64,000 nt of DNA from contig NZ_HF536773.1 of assembly GCF_000312665.1 (NCBI RefSeq), positions 1,235,468-1,299,467 of the forward strand, written 5' to 3'. Position 1 is the stretch's first letter. Each line of letters begins with the position of its first letter. A program made the translations under genes and the position numbers. The notes beneath the pieces are model-generated. The model was not told where the DNA came from. It saw only the letters and a program-made list of their open reading frames with translations, and did not search any database. Origin of the DNA: Rhizobium mesoamericanum STM3625. Its GTDB lineage: Bacteria > Pseudomonadota > Alphaproteobacteria > Rhizobiales > Rhizobiaceae. Shown piece after piece: positions 26,042-34,912 of this stretch.

Positions 26042-26188
26042 TCAAACCGGCACGTTGAAGAAAGCGAAATATCCCCATGCTGCCAGGAAGAACACGAGAA
26101 GCGCCACCACAATCGCCAGTCTGCGAAAACCTGGCCGAGGCGGCCGCGGGGGCTTTCGACGTCGGAATTGAATGACGTTATCGTTCAT
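26042..26188 (-). CDS. Small single-pass membrane protein, 48 residues
   Basis: The frame encodes MNDNVIQFRRRKPPRPPRPG followed by a transmembrane helix (LAIVVALLVFFLAAWGYFAF). The cytoplasmic N-terminus is very basic and proline-rich. A strong ribosome site AAGGAG lies 9 nt before the ATG at 26188, and a terminator follows the stop, so it is very likely a real monocistronic gene. Function unknown; short positively charged membrane peptides of this kind are common in rhizobia. Confidence 0.75.
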   Translation of the reverse strand: MNDNVIQFRRRKPPRPPRPGFRRLAIVVALLVFFLAAWGYFAFFNVPV

Positions 26189-26246
26189 CTGCAGTTTCTC
26201 CTTGTGCCGCATCATATGCTGTTTCGGGCGAGCAACAGCATATGTC

Positions 26247-26285
26247 AAAGAAAAAGGCGCTCAACCCGTTTGGGGAGCGCCTTTT
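26247..26285 (-). terminator. Intrinsic terminator downstream of the aldehyde dehydrogenase gene
   Basis: GGCGCTC (26256-26262) pairs with GAGCGCC (26275-26281), with an inner CCC-GTTT-GGG stem and flanking A4/T4. Read on the minus strand it ends in TTTTTC. It is the first good terminator after the ALDH gene and could work in both directions. Confidence 0.7.
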
Positions 26286-26538
26286 CTTGCCCGGACAGCA
26301 ACGCGACACATCCAGGGGACATGTCTGCAGGCTATCGATACGGGTGGTGAGCGCTAAATGGCACTCTTGCCGCCAAATATCAAGTCGGTGCGCAACTTTT
26401 TCCATAGCTGATAAACTTGACGGCGCCATCTGTGAGAACCAGACGTGGCTGGCCACCGATCGTCGTTTTCATCACCATCGCCCCCAACCGGCACGCCCCA
26501 TTTGGGCGTACCGATCAATCATGCAGCGGTCTCCGCTC

Positions 26539-28047
26539 TCAGAAGAAGCCAAGGGCCTTCGGGCTGTAGCTCACGAGCATATTCTTCGTCTGCTGATAAT
26601 GCTCGAGCATCATCTTGTGGGTCTCACGACCGATGCCCGACTGCTTGTAGCCGCCAAAGGCCGCATGTGCTGGATAGGCGTGGTAGCAATTCGTCCATAC
26701 GCGGCCTGCCTGTATGTCACGACCAAAGCGGTAGCATCGGTTGGCGTCGCGGCTCCAGACGCCCGCGCCAAGACCGTAGAGCGTGTCGTTGGCGATCTCG
26801 AGTGCCTCCTTCTCATCCCTGAAGGTGGTGACGGACACAACTGGGCCAAAAATTTCCTCCTGGAAGATCCGCATCTTGTTGTGACCCTTGAAGATCGTCG
26901 GTTTGACGTAGTATCCGTTCGCGAGTTCTCCGCCGAGACCGTTGCGCGAGCCGCCTGCCAACACTTCAGCGCCTTCCTGCTTGCCAATGTCGAGATAAGC
27001 CAGGATCTTCTCCAACTGGTCGCTCGATGCCTGAGCACCGATCATCGTTGCCGGGTCAAGAGGATTGCCCTGTTTGATGGCTTCGACGCGCTTGACCGCC
27101 TTCTCCATGAAACGGTCATAAATCGATTCCTGGATAAGAGCGCGGCTGGGGCACGTGCAAACCTCGCCCTGATTGAGCGCAAACATGGCAAAACCTTCCA
27201 GTGCTTTGTCCAGGAAGTCGTCATCCTCCGCCATGACATCGGCAAAGAAGATGTTCGGCGACTTCCCGCCGAGTTCAAGCGTCACCGGAATGAGGTTCTG
27301 GCTCGCATATTGCATGATCAAACGACCGGTTGTTGTCTCGCCAGTGAACGCGATCTTGGCGATCCGCGGGCTAGACGCGAGAGGTTTACCAGCTTCCAGG
27401 CCGAAGCCATTGACAATATTGAGGACGCCCGGCGGCAAGAGATCGCCAATAAGCTCAGCCCAGACCAGCAATGACGCCGGTGTCTGCTCCGCCGGCTTGA
27501 TCACGACGCAATTGCCGGCTGCGAGTGCCGGGGCAAGCTTCCACGCGGCCATCAGGATCGGGAAATTCCACGGAATGATCTGGCCAATCACACCGAGCGG
27601 CTCGTGGAAGTGATAGGCCACGGTATCGTGGTCGATCTCGCCGATCGAACCTTCCTGCGCGCGAATGCAGGAGGCGAAGTAGCGGAAATGGTCGATCGCC
27701 AGTGGGATGTCGGCAGCCAACGTCTCCCGGATCGGCTTGCCGTTGTCCCAGGTTTCTCCTTGAGCGAGGAGCTCTAGTTTGTCCTCCATTCGCTGCGCGA
27801 TCGCCATCAGGATGTTGGACCGCTCGGCGGCCGATGTTCTGCCCCATTTTTCCCTGGCGGCGTGTGCAGCATCAAGTGCCGCATTGACATCCTGTTCGCT
27901 GGAGCGGGCCACCTCGCAAAGCTTGCCCCCAGTAACGGGCGTGACGTTGTCGAAGTAGCGGCCCTCGATCGGCTCGCGCCACTCTCCTCCGATGAAGTTG
28001 CCGTATCTCGTCTTGAACGGCGACTCGACGATCTTCTGATGCAGCAT
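26539..28047 (-). CDS. NAD-dependent aldehyde dehydrogenase (AldB/AcoD-like)
   Basis: An enzyme of 502 residues. NAD-binding segments IIPWNFPILMAAWKLAPAL and FTGETTTG, the general-base Glu in LELGGKSPNIFF, and the nucleophile Cys in GEVCTCPSRAL are all visible. The ATG at 28047 has a near-ideal ribosome site (GGAGGAGG, 6 nt upstream). Members of this group oxidise acetaldehyde, chloroacetaldehyde or similar short aldehydes. The AcoR-like regulator gene directly upstream on the same strand, and the shared palindrome in front of each gene, suggest dedicated control by aldehyde or alcohol. Exact substrate unknown. Confidence 0.92.
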   Translation of the reverse strand: MLHQKIVESPFKTRYGNFIGGEWREPIEGRYFDNVTPVTGGKLCEVARSSEQDVNAALDAAHAAREKWGRTSAAERSNILMAIAQRMEDKLELLAQGETWDNGKPIRETLAADIPLAIDHFRYFASCIRAQEGSIGEIDHDTVAYHFHEPLGVIGQIIPWNFPILMAAWKLAPALAAGNCVVIKPAEQTPASLLVWAELIGDLLPPGVLNIVNGFGLEAGKPLASSPRIAKIAFTGETTTGRLIMQYASQNLIPVTLELGGKSPNIFFADVMAEDDDFLDKALEGFAMFALNQGEVCTCPSRALIQESIYDRFMEKAVKRVEAIKQGNPLDPATMIGAQASSDQLEKILAYLDIGKQEGAEVLAGGSRNGLGGELANGYYVKPTIFKGHNKMRIFQEEIFGPVVSVTTFRDEKEALEIANDTLYGLGAGVWSRDANRCYRFGRDIQAGRVWTNCYHAYPAHAAFGGYKQSGIGRETHKMMLEHYQQTKNMLVSYSPKALGFF

Positions 28048-28153
28048 TTGATCCTCCTCCTTGAAAGGCCAGGTTCGGAGCGAACCGGCAAGAGGAAACT
28101 GCGCGCGTTTTGCTTTTGGAGAAAGTTGCCCCGGAGAATACCGCACCGCACAG

Positions 28154-28171
28154 TGTCGCATACATGCGACA
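28154..28171. promoter_or_regulatory. Palindromic operator upstream of the aldehyde dehydrogenase gene
   Basis: TGTCGCA-TACA-TGCGACA is a perfect 7-bp dyad (8 bp if the inner A/T pair is counted) located about 107 bp upstream of the ALDH start. The same arms with a different centre occur in front of the regulator gene (29255-29272). Confidence 0.75.
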
Positions 28172-28188
28172 GGGCGGCACCAAAGCAA

Positions 28189-29148
28189 TCAATGCAGATT
28201 AAGCCGCTTCATCTTCCTGTGCAGCGTTGCACGGCTCATGCCGAGCGCAACGGCAGCCTGAGACACATTTCCCATTGAGCGGGAGAGCGCTCGCACCAAA
28301 GCTGCCCGTTCTGCCTCGATCAGATCCTCGTCTGCAGCAACGCTCTGCTCCTGAAGGGCATCGGCAGCGGGCAGCCCCGCCGAAATGCGTCGATCGTCAA
28401 GCTGCAAGGCCAGTCGCGCAGCGCGAGTAGCGCCAATGACGAGGTCGTGTCGGTCGACGGCGAGCAGTGCCGCAGTCGGGTTGTTTGCGGCAGGAACCAT
28501 AACGAAGCGAGCTCCAGCAAAGGCACTTCTGAAAAGATTGATTTCGATACGCAGGGCCGCATCACGGACCATCTGGCCGAGGATTCCCAACGTGATCTCG
28601 TTTATCTCGTCGCGACACGTCGAGATGTCAAGCGCGGCGGCCAACTGGCCGCGATGATCCCTGATCGGCGCCGTTGTGCAGCTCAGATTGATGTTTGAAC
28701 TGAAGAAATGCTGATCCCGCAGGATGGTGACAGAACGCTCGTCGGCGATGGCAGTCCCGATGCCGTTGGTGCCAATGCTCGCTTCGGTCCAAACGGAACC
28801 GGTCCACAGGCCAAGTTCATGAAAATGCCGGTCATCACCCGCCAGACCCCGGCGTTCGAGCGCCACGCCATTGTGATCGGTGAGTATGAGGCAACAGCCG
28901 CTCTTGCCCACTGTCGCAAACAAGCGATCCAGTTCGGCCGACGCGTCGGCAATCAGTTTCTCGGAGTCCTCCCGAGATCTCTTCAGCTCCTGCTCGGAAA
29001 GGCGAAACGGCGCACGCATCTGCTCCGGGGCAAGTCTGTGCATGGCAATACACCGCCGCCAGGACGCAACGATGGATGAGTTTGCAACAGCAGCATCCCT
29101 TTGAGTGCACGTGTAGACGTGCTCCGCATGCGCAGCGAGTTCACGCAT
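28189..29148 (-). CDS. AcoR-like GAF/Fis-type transcriptional regulator without AAA+ domain
   Basis: A regulator of 319 residues. A GAF-like sensory region typical of AcoR proteins is visible (SIVASWRRCIAMHRLAPEQM, then WTEASIGTNGIGTAI). A C-terminal Fis-type helix-turn-helix follows (MGNVSQAAVALGMSRATLHR). The central sigma-54-interacting AAA+ ATPase domain of full-length AcoR is absent; the linker contains only a PAS-like stretch. It therefore probably regulates ordinary promoters by binding DNA. The ATG at 29148 has GGAGGAG upstream. It is followed by the ALDH gene on the same strand. Confidence 0.88.
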   Translation of the reverse strand: MRELAAHAEHVYTCTQRDAAVANSSIVASWRRCIAMHRLAPEQMRAPFRLSEQELKRSREDSEKLIADASAELDRLFATVGKSGCCLILTDHNGVALERRGLAGDDRHFHELGLWTGSVWTEASIGTNGIGTAIADERSVTILRDQHFFSSNINLSCTTAPIRDHRGQLAAALDISTCRDEINEITLGILGQMVRDAALRIEINLFRSAFAGARFVMVPAANNPTAALLAVDRHDLVIGATRAARLALQLDDRRISAGLPAADALQEQSVAADEDLIEAERAALVRALSRSMGNVSQAAVALGMSRATLHRKMKRLNLH

Positions 29149-29254
29149 TGGCTCCTCCAACCAATTGTACGAGCAATTTGGCGTAAAGGCGTCACTTTGG
29201 CAATTCTGGGCTCGGCAACGGGGGAGGTCATGGCGAATATTGCCGTCCACCAAC

Positions 29255-29272
29255 TGTCGCACTATTGCGACA
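29255..29272. promoter_or_regulatory. Palindromic operator upstream of the AcoR-like regulator gene
   Basis: TGTCGCA-CTAT-TGCGACA has the same 7-bp arms and 4-bp spacing as the site in front of the ALDH gene. It lies about 107 bp upstream of the regulator start, suggesting autoregulation. Confidence 0.75.
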
Positions 29273-29383
29273 CACAGCCGATCAATCACCCGATACGACC
29301 GGCTGTGTGCCGTCGGCGCCGAATTTCAGGCTCCGGCAGCCGGTCCTTGCTGCAGCCGAAAAATTCGGCGATAGGTTTATCGG

Positions 29384-30508
29384 TTGCGCGTCATTTATCG
29401 CCAGCGCAGCAGCAGGATATGGGATACCGCTTGCTTGAAAACACTTCGACGCCATTCGATCTCAGGCGTAGCCAGGCAGCGCTCCCGAAACGGCGATCGT
29501 CCCGGCATCAGTCCCGTCGACATCGCCGAGCACAATTCCCGAACGACGCTGAGGCTGCTTCGGCGCCGCGGCCCGCTCACGCGTCAAGAGCTTTCTAGGG
29601 AGCTTGGCCTGACGGAACCGGCCATTACGGGAATTGTCCGCCGCCTTGCGCTGGCCGGTCTCGTTTGCGAGAGAAAGCGTTCCACAACAGCACACTACAC
29701 CGCCGCAGAATTCGGATTGCGTGGCGAAGCGCGCTACTCTCTCGGTTTGCGGATCAGCAAGCTGGATGGCGAGATCATCTTGATGGATCTCGCGGGTGAG
29801 ATCGTCCGCCGGCAAACCTTCACAACGCCCAATGATTTCGTAAACGCAGTTGCCGACCTTCGCGGAGCGTTCGGTGAGAGCAAGCTTGTCGGGTGCGGTG
29901 TCGCAACATCGCCCGACGCCTTTATGGATCGCCAGCAGATAGAAACCGTCTTGGCCGCAGACAGCGAGGTTCTTTTCTTCCTCGATGACACCGAGGCTGC
30001 AATCGAAGCCGAGCGCACCATGGGTATCGGAGATCCGGAAGGCGGAATGGTCTTGATCCTCACCGACTGCTCGGTTCGCGCAGGCCTCCTGATAGGCGGC
30101 AGGGTGTTCCGGGGAATCCATGGCCGCGCCGGGCAAATCGGCGACATGCGCTCGGGTGTTGACGGAGCTAGTCTGAACGATGTTGCAACGTTGCCATCCC
30201 TGGAAGCTGCCTCAGCCGACAAAGAACGCTGGGTCGCGACCGCTGCACGCCATCTGCACGAGGCGGTGCTTGCCGTGTCAGGCTTTATAGCGCCGGGTGC
30301 CATCCTCCTCGGCGGCTCCCTGCCCGATACCGTCCTCGATGAGGTGATCGAGTGCATGTCGCGCGAACGCGACGCCAAGATCCGCGACCTTGTTATTGCG
30401 CCATGGATCCAACAGATCAGACGCGCGACGTTTCCCTGGGCTGGCGTCGCGCTCGGTGCCGCCTTGCGCCCCATGGACGCGATAGCACTCCCGGATATAC
30501 GAGCATAA
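29384..30508 (+). CDS. ROK-family transcriptional regulator
   Basis: A winged-helix (MarR-like) region (SRTTLRLLRRRGPLTRQELS, then LGLTEPAITGIVRRLALAGL) is followed by a ROK sugar-kinase-like domain that appears degenerate. The kinase-type glycine-rich and zinc-binding motifs (GHxxx, CxCGxxGC) are not seen. The start is uncertain: TTG at 29384 gives 374 residues, TTG at 29435 is also possible, and recognisable homology begins near 29513. It lies 235 bp from the AcoR-like gene and converges on the next ROK gene. Probably a sugar-responsive repressor; target unknown. Confidence 0.8.
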   Translation: MRVIYRQRSSRIWDTACLKTLRRHSISGVARQRSRNGDRPGISPVDIAEHNSRTTLRLLRRRGPLTRQELSRELGLTEPAITGIVRRLALAGLVCERKRSTTAHYTAAEFGLRGEARYSLGLRISKLDGEIILMDLAGEIVRRQTFTTPNDFVNAVADLRGAFGESKLVGCGVATSPDAFMDRQQIETVLAADSEVLFFLDDTEAAIEAERTMGIGDPEGGMVLILTDCSVRAGLLIGGRVFRGIHGRAGQIGDMRSGVDGASLNDVATLPSLEAASADKERWVATAARHLHEAVLAVSGFIAPGAILLGGSLPDTVLDEVIECMSRERDAKIRDLVIAPWIQQIRRATFPWAGVALGAALRPMDAIALPDIRA

Positions 30509-30531
30509 ACGACGGCGACAGTCACCCCATG

Positions 30532-31791
30532 CTACGCAGGCATCAAATCGGATGTCGGGGCAGGATGACCGCCAAGCGGGTTGCGGACCCGTTGCGCAGG
30601 CTCCGCCGAGGGAAGCCCAAGCCCATGGGCCAGCGCAATTGCAGCGGCGCCAAGTGCTGCGGCATCTTCGGACCCTGCTGCCCTGTGCAGCGACGGCGCC
30701 TGTGCTCCGAGGCGGCTGACTTCCTCGTGCACATAGACGAGGAGTTCGTCGATCAATCGAACCGGAAAACGACCCCCTATGAGTACGCCTTCGGGGTCGA
30801 CGATCATGCCTATGTTGACCACCGCTTGCGCGATCTTGACGCTCACCTTGCGCAACCACGCACTGACGAGATTGCGGCCGATCTCATCGAGCTCCAGGAG
30901 ATCGGAGGGTGTCATCGCCTTGACCCCGTTTCGCTGTAGATAGTCGAGCAGAATAAAGAGTGAAAACATCTCGCCCAGCGGTTGCGTCGTGCCAGCATGG
31001 GGCCCCTCATCGAAGACAACAGGCAGCCAGCCGATTTCTCCTCCGATACCACTGGCCCCCTTGTGGCGCACACCGTCGATCACCAGGCTGCCGCCGAGAC
31101 AGGCATTCGCCAAAATATAGAAGAAACTGTCGATTTCCGTCCCAAGACCATATTCAATCTCACCGAGCGCGGCAGCGTTGGCGTCGTTGTCGATAAAGAC
31201 CGGGTGATCGGAAAGCGACTCCAACGCGCTGCGCACGTCATAACCGTTCCAACGCCTATATTCGGCAGGAAACCCGATGACCGGCACCTCGCCGAGCCAA
31301 TCTGGGATGGCGAGCCCAATGCCTGCGAGCCGGCTCTCCTGAATGATCCTGCGACGACGAAAGAACGAAAGCGCCTCTCCCACGAGGGCAACGAAGTCGT
31401 CGGGCAACAGAAATCGGCGCTCATGGTGGATACGACCCCGTACAGTGCCGACGGCGTCCACAGCAACGATCGTAAGATGGTCGCGATCGATATTCGCTCC
31501 GATGGAGAAAACGCCATCGGGATCGATTTCCAGTTCAATGGCCGGCTGCCCCCTCAACCCGTGTCGACGCCGTGCCTCCATAACAAGGCCCTCATCGAGC
31601 AGACGCTCGACGATCCGCGTCACAGCCTGTTTGGTGAGCCTCGACTGCTCGGCCAGTTCCGTGCGTGAGATCGGTCCGCCACGATGGATGGCGGAAAGGA
31701 TCATGGCCCGGTTCGCGGCCGCAGCCTGCTCCGTGTTCGAGCCCGATACCAACACCCTCAATCCCTTCCGCATCGCCAAAGCATGTCTCAA
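30532..31791 (-). CDS. ROK-family transcriptional repressor
   Basis: A protein of 419 residues. The N-terminal winged helix (AIHRGGPISRTELAEQSRLT, then KQAVTRIVERLLDEGLV) is followed by a ROK domain with IDNDANAAALGEIEYG and GASGIGGEIGWLP. The normal zinc-binding cysteines after this segment are absent, consistent with a regulator rather than a kinase. It lies 68 bp downstream of the alpha-mannosidase gene on the same strand, so it is likely the last gene of the mannosidase/importer operon and its regulator. The alternative start at 31773 is possible. Confidence 0.88.
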   Translation of the reverse strand: MRHALAMRKGLRVLVSGSNTEQAAAANRAMILSAIHRGGPISRTELAEQSRLTKQAVTRIVERLLDEGLVMEARRRHGLRGQPAIELEIDPDGVFSIGANIDRDHLTIVAVDAVGTVRGRIHHERRFLLPDDFVALVGEALSFFRRRRIIQESRLAGIGLAIPDWLGEVPVIGFPAEYRRWNGYDVRSALESLSDHPVFIDNDANAAALGEIEYGLGTEIDSFFYILANACLGGSLVIDGVRHKGASGIGGEIGWLPVVFDEGPHAGTTQPLGEMFSLFILLDYLQRNGVKAMTPSDLLELDEIGRNLVSAWLRKVSVKIAQAVVNIGMIVDPEGVLIGGRFPVRLIDELLVYVHEEVSRLGAQAPSLHRAAGSEDAAALGAAAIALAHGLGLPSAEPAQRVRNPLGGHPAPTSDLMPA

Positions 31792-31859
31792 GCAACACTA
31801 CGTGAATGGATGCAATAGAAAAAGGAGCCAGTAGTGGTTCCTTCACTTGGTTCAATGAG

Positions 31860-34800
31860 TCACGCCTTCGAAATCCACCAGCTTTTAACCTCGAAGGGAT
31901 AAAGCCCTGTAACCGGCGTGTCGGACATTGGCTCCTCCAGAATGCTGACTGTTCCCCGGTTGCGCCAGTTGGACGGGAGCGTCAGCTCGAATGCTCCGCG
32001 ACGGCCTGCCGGTTCGTAAACGCGCACGATCAGACCGTGACCTTCCTCCGCAGGCTTGACGACCGAAAGCGCGGCATCGATCCCCGTTGCGCCAAGCGGT
32101 TGCCAGCTGCCGAGTGCGCGCCCCCTCGCAGGCACCGCCAGAAGCGGCTGATTAAGGTCTTCGGCCTCTTCCCGCACACCGCCCTCGTACCACGTCCCTT
32201 CGTGGGGCATCAGCGCATAGCTGAACGTCTGCAATCCTTCGTCGGCAAGCGGATCCGGATAGATCGGCGAACGCAGGAGAGAAAGGCCAAGCACGTTGCC
32301 GCGCACGCTATGTCCATATTTCGCATCGTTTAGAATGGCGACGCCGAATCCCGGCTCGGACAAGTCAGCAAATCGATGCGCGGGCGCCTCGAACATTGCC
32401 GCGTCCCAGGAGGTGTTCGAATGGGTCGGCCGCTCGACCACACCATAAGCGCATTCGAAGGTTGCCCGCGCGTTGCGTACCGCCACGCTCGTCTCCGTGC
32501 GCAGGAAGGTTCGGCGATCATGCCAGTCAAGTTCGGTTTCAATATCGAGGCGCCGGGAATTGGCGCCAAGCGACAGCACTTGCGTGATGCGCGAATGCCG
32601 CCACGTTCTAACGATTCTGATCGCCGCCCGGTGCGGGCCGTTTTCTATCACCTCGAGGCTGTCGAGCGCAGTGATCTCTTCACCGCGCGCGGCGTAGTCC
32701 TCCTCGATGTCCCAGGCATCCCAATTGCGCGGTTTGTCTACGGGGTAGACGAAGAGGCGATTGCCGCCTCCTTCCAGGGCTTCTCGACCGCTCGCCTTGT
32801 GAACGATGCTTGCGATTGAACCATTTTTTGCCAAGCTGACTTTGAGAATGGCGTTTTCGAGATGGTTACGGCTGACTGATAGGCCGGGCGCGGGCAGCAG
32901 CGCCTCAGGGCCGACCACAGCAATCCCGAGGGGCGCGATCATGGTTTCGGAGGAAACAGTTCGTCCCCCCGGAAGCATCAGCCCCAGCGGGCGTGCTGAC
33001 AAAGATGGGTTGACAACGAGGACGTTGTCGCCGGGCCCAGGGGACAACTGCGCAGCGATTGCTTCCATAGCACTGGTCTGTGCCGCTTTCGCTTCGGCAA
33101 TTACGGTTTCAAGCTCGTTGGCGGCATCGACGTAGACTTCCGCGATAGATGAACCTGGCAGAATGTCATGGAATTCATTCTTCAAGACGACGCGCCACTG
33201 TGGCTCCATAGACTTCGCTCTTTCGCCACCCAGCAGACACGCAAGACCAAACAGTGTTTCAGCAGTAATGAGACTACGCTCGGCCTTACGGTGCAGTCGC
33301 TTTACGACGCTTTGGCTCGTCAGTGTGGCGCGGTGCAGCTCGAGGTAGATCTCGCCGCGCCATACTGCCAGATCCTTCCGCGTTGCGGCCTCGTGCGCTT
33401 CGTTGAAGAAGTCGTGCACCTTTGTCCACCTCGCCTTTGGCAAGGTCGGAAACACCCTGAGCTGCTTCTCGCGGACGATCATCTCAGGTGTCACGCCGCC
33501 ACCCCCGTCACCATAGCCTACCGCAAGCAGGGTGGTGTGGTGCTTGTCCTTGTCCCTGAAGTTTCGCCAGGTCGGCACGAAGCAGTCCGGTCTCACGAAG
33601 CCGTTATACCCATGCATTGGGTTGTCGAACGTATGGGACAGCACGCGGCTCCCGTCGAGGCCCTCCCACCAGAAGAGATCGGAAGGAAATTTATTCGTCT
33701 CCGACCAGTTTACCTTGATCGTGAAGAAACTGTTCATGCCGCCCTGGCGCAACAACTGCGGAAGGGCGCCGGAGAAGCCGAAGCAATCCGGCAGCCAGCA
33801 GACGCTGTGGCGAACGCCGAACGTCTTCTCGAAATAGCGCTGTCCGTAGAGGATCTGACGGCTGAGGCTTTCACCAGTGGGCATGTTCGTGTCGGGCTCG
33901 ACCCACATGCCGCCGATTGTTTCCCACTGTCCTTCGCGGGCGCGCTCGACGATCCGCTCGAGAAGCGGCGGGTCGTCCTCGGCGATTTGCGCATAGTAGT
34001 GAGCAGTCGACTGGTTGAAGCGAAAATCGGACGACTGTTCCATGAGGGACAGCGCCGTGTGGAACGTCCGGCGCATCTTCCGCCTCGTTTCGCCATAGGG
34101 CCAGAGCCAGGCCAGATCGATATGCGCATGACCGGTCAGGGCGATCTCGCCCTGCGGCGGGAAACGTTCCCTCAATGTCTTAAGTCGCGTAAGCAGCGTC
34201 TCGTAAGCGGAAACGACGCTCGCCCGCTCGGCCTGATTGAGCCCTTCCGGCGAGGCTTCCAGCGGCGGGAGGCGCCAGATTTTTTGCTGCATCGGCGATG
34301 AGGCTGTGCGCGCCACATAGGCTGCGCTTGCAGACGGCCACTCCAACCCGCGCATGGAATCCTCAGCGAGATCGAGGAGGTGCGCAACAACCTCATGCTG
34401 CTCAAGAATATCGACCGCCTCACAGATCTGACGCAGAAGTAGCCAAAGATCGTTGACTGCCGTATCCAGCCAGATCAGCGCTGCGCATTCCAGCTTCGGG
34501 CCGCGGACCGGCTCCCCGAACGGCAAGCGTGCCACCGTTTCCGATGCGATCTTGACCTTCCGCGAAGGCAGGAGGAATTCGCGGTGATAAGGATCGAGGC
34601 CAAGCCTCCTTTCGTTTCCCGCTTCGTCGGTGACGGTGATCAGACTTTCCCCGCCGAGATCGAGAAGAAGACGCGCATCCTCCAACGGCCAGCGATCGGG
34701 CACTTTAGCGGTCGCTGCAAAATGAACGGTTCCGTCGCTGCGCGACCAAGGCGCACCAATGGCAATCGGCTCGCCGTCGAACGTCCAGCTGTCGATTTGA

Positions 34801-34883
34801 ACGGTTTCACGCGAGCGCCAGTATTCGAGTTCCGCGCTGCGGACACGGATGCGTTCAAGGCGTTGAGGCAGCGTAAGCGTCAT
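31860..34883 (-). CDS. Glycoside hydrolase family 38 alpha-mannosidase
   Basis: A large enzyme of 1007 residues that releases terminal alpha-mannose with retention, using zinc. The GH38 catalytic domain has GHAHIDLAWLWPYGETRRK (zinc His/Asp) and GGMWVEPDTNMPTGES. The nucleophile Asp lies in CWLPDCFGFSGALPQLL. C-terminal beta-sandwich domains follow. No signal peptide is seen from the ATG at 34883, so it is cytoplasmic and would act on imported manno-oligosaccharides. It lies 29 bp after the permease genes of a sugar importer. Confidence 0.95.
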   Translation of the reverse strand: MTLTLPQRLERIRVRSAELEYWRSRETVQIDSWTFDGEPIAIGAPWSRSDGTVHFAATAKVPDRWPLEDARLLLDLGGESLITVTDEAGNERRLGLDPYHREFLLPSRKVKIASETVARLPFGEPVRGPKLECAALIWLDTAVNDLWLLLRQICEAVDILEQHEVVAHLLDLAEDSMRGLEWPSASAAYVARTASSPMQQKIWRLPPLEASPEGLNQAERASVVSAYETLLTRLKTLRERFPPQGEIALTGHAHIDLAWLWPYGETRRKMRRTFHTALSLMEQSSDFRFNQSTAHYYAQIAEDDPPLLERIVERAREGQWETIGGMWVEPDTNMPTGESLSRQILYGQRYFEKTFGVRHSVCWLPDCFGFSGALPQLLRQGGMNSFFTIKVNWSETNKFPSDLFWWEGLDGSRVLSHTFDNPMHGYNGFVRPDCFVPTWRNFRDKDKHHTTLLAVGYGDGGGGVTPEMIVREKQLRVFPTLPKARWTKVHDFFNEAHEAATRKDLAVWRGEIYLELHRATLTSQSVVKRLHRKAERSLITAETLFGLACLLGGERAKSMEPQWRVVLKNEFHDILPGSSIAEVYVDAANELETVIAEAKAAQTSAMEAIAAQLSPGPGDNVLVVNPSLSARPLGLMLPGGRTVSSETMIAPLGIAVVGPEALLPAPGLSVSRNHLENAILKVSLAKNGSIASIVHKASGREALEGGGNRLFVYPVDKPRNWDAWDIEEDYAARGEEITALDSLEVIENGPHRAAIRIVRTWRHSRITQVLSLGANSRRLDIETELDWHDRRTFLRTETSVAVRNARATFECAYGVVERPTHSNTSWDAAMFEAPAHRFADLSEPGFGVAILNDAKYGHSVRGNVLGLSLLRSPIYPDPLADEGLQTFSYALMPHEGTWYEGGVREEAEDLNQPLLAVPARGRALGSWQPLGATGIDAALSVVKPAEEGHGLIVRVYEPAGRRGAFELTLPSNWRNRGTVSILEEPMSDTPVTGLYPFEVKSWWISKA

Positions 34884-34912
34884 TATGATATCCTGCGATT
34901 TTGAACCAAAAC

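Noticed and set aside
26491..26513. Imperfect hairpin GGCACGCCC...GGGCGTACC after the aldehyde dehydrogenase gene
   Set aside because: One internal mismatch and no T-run; the hairpin at 26247-26285 is a better terminator.
33168..34301. A 377-codon open frame opposite the alpha-mannosidase
   Set aside because: Antisense shadow of a gene with clear GH38 catalytic motifs.
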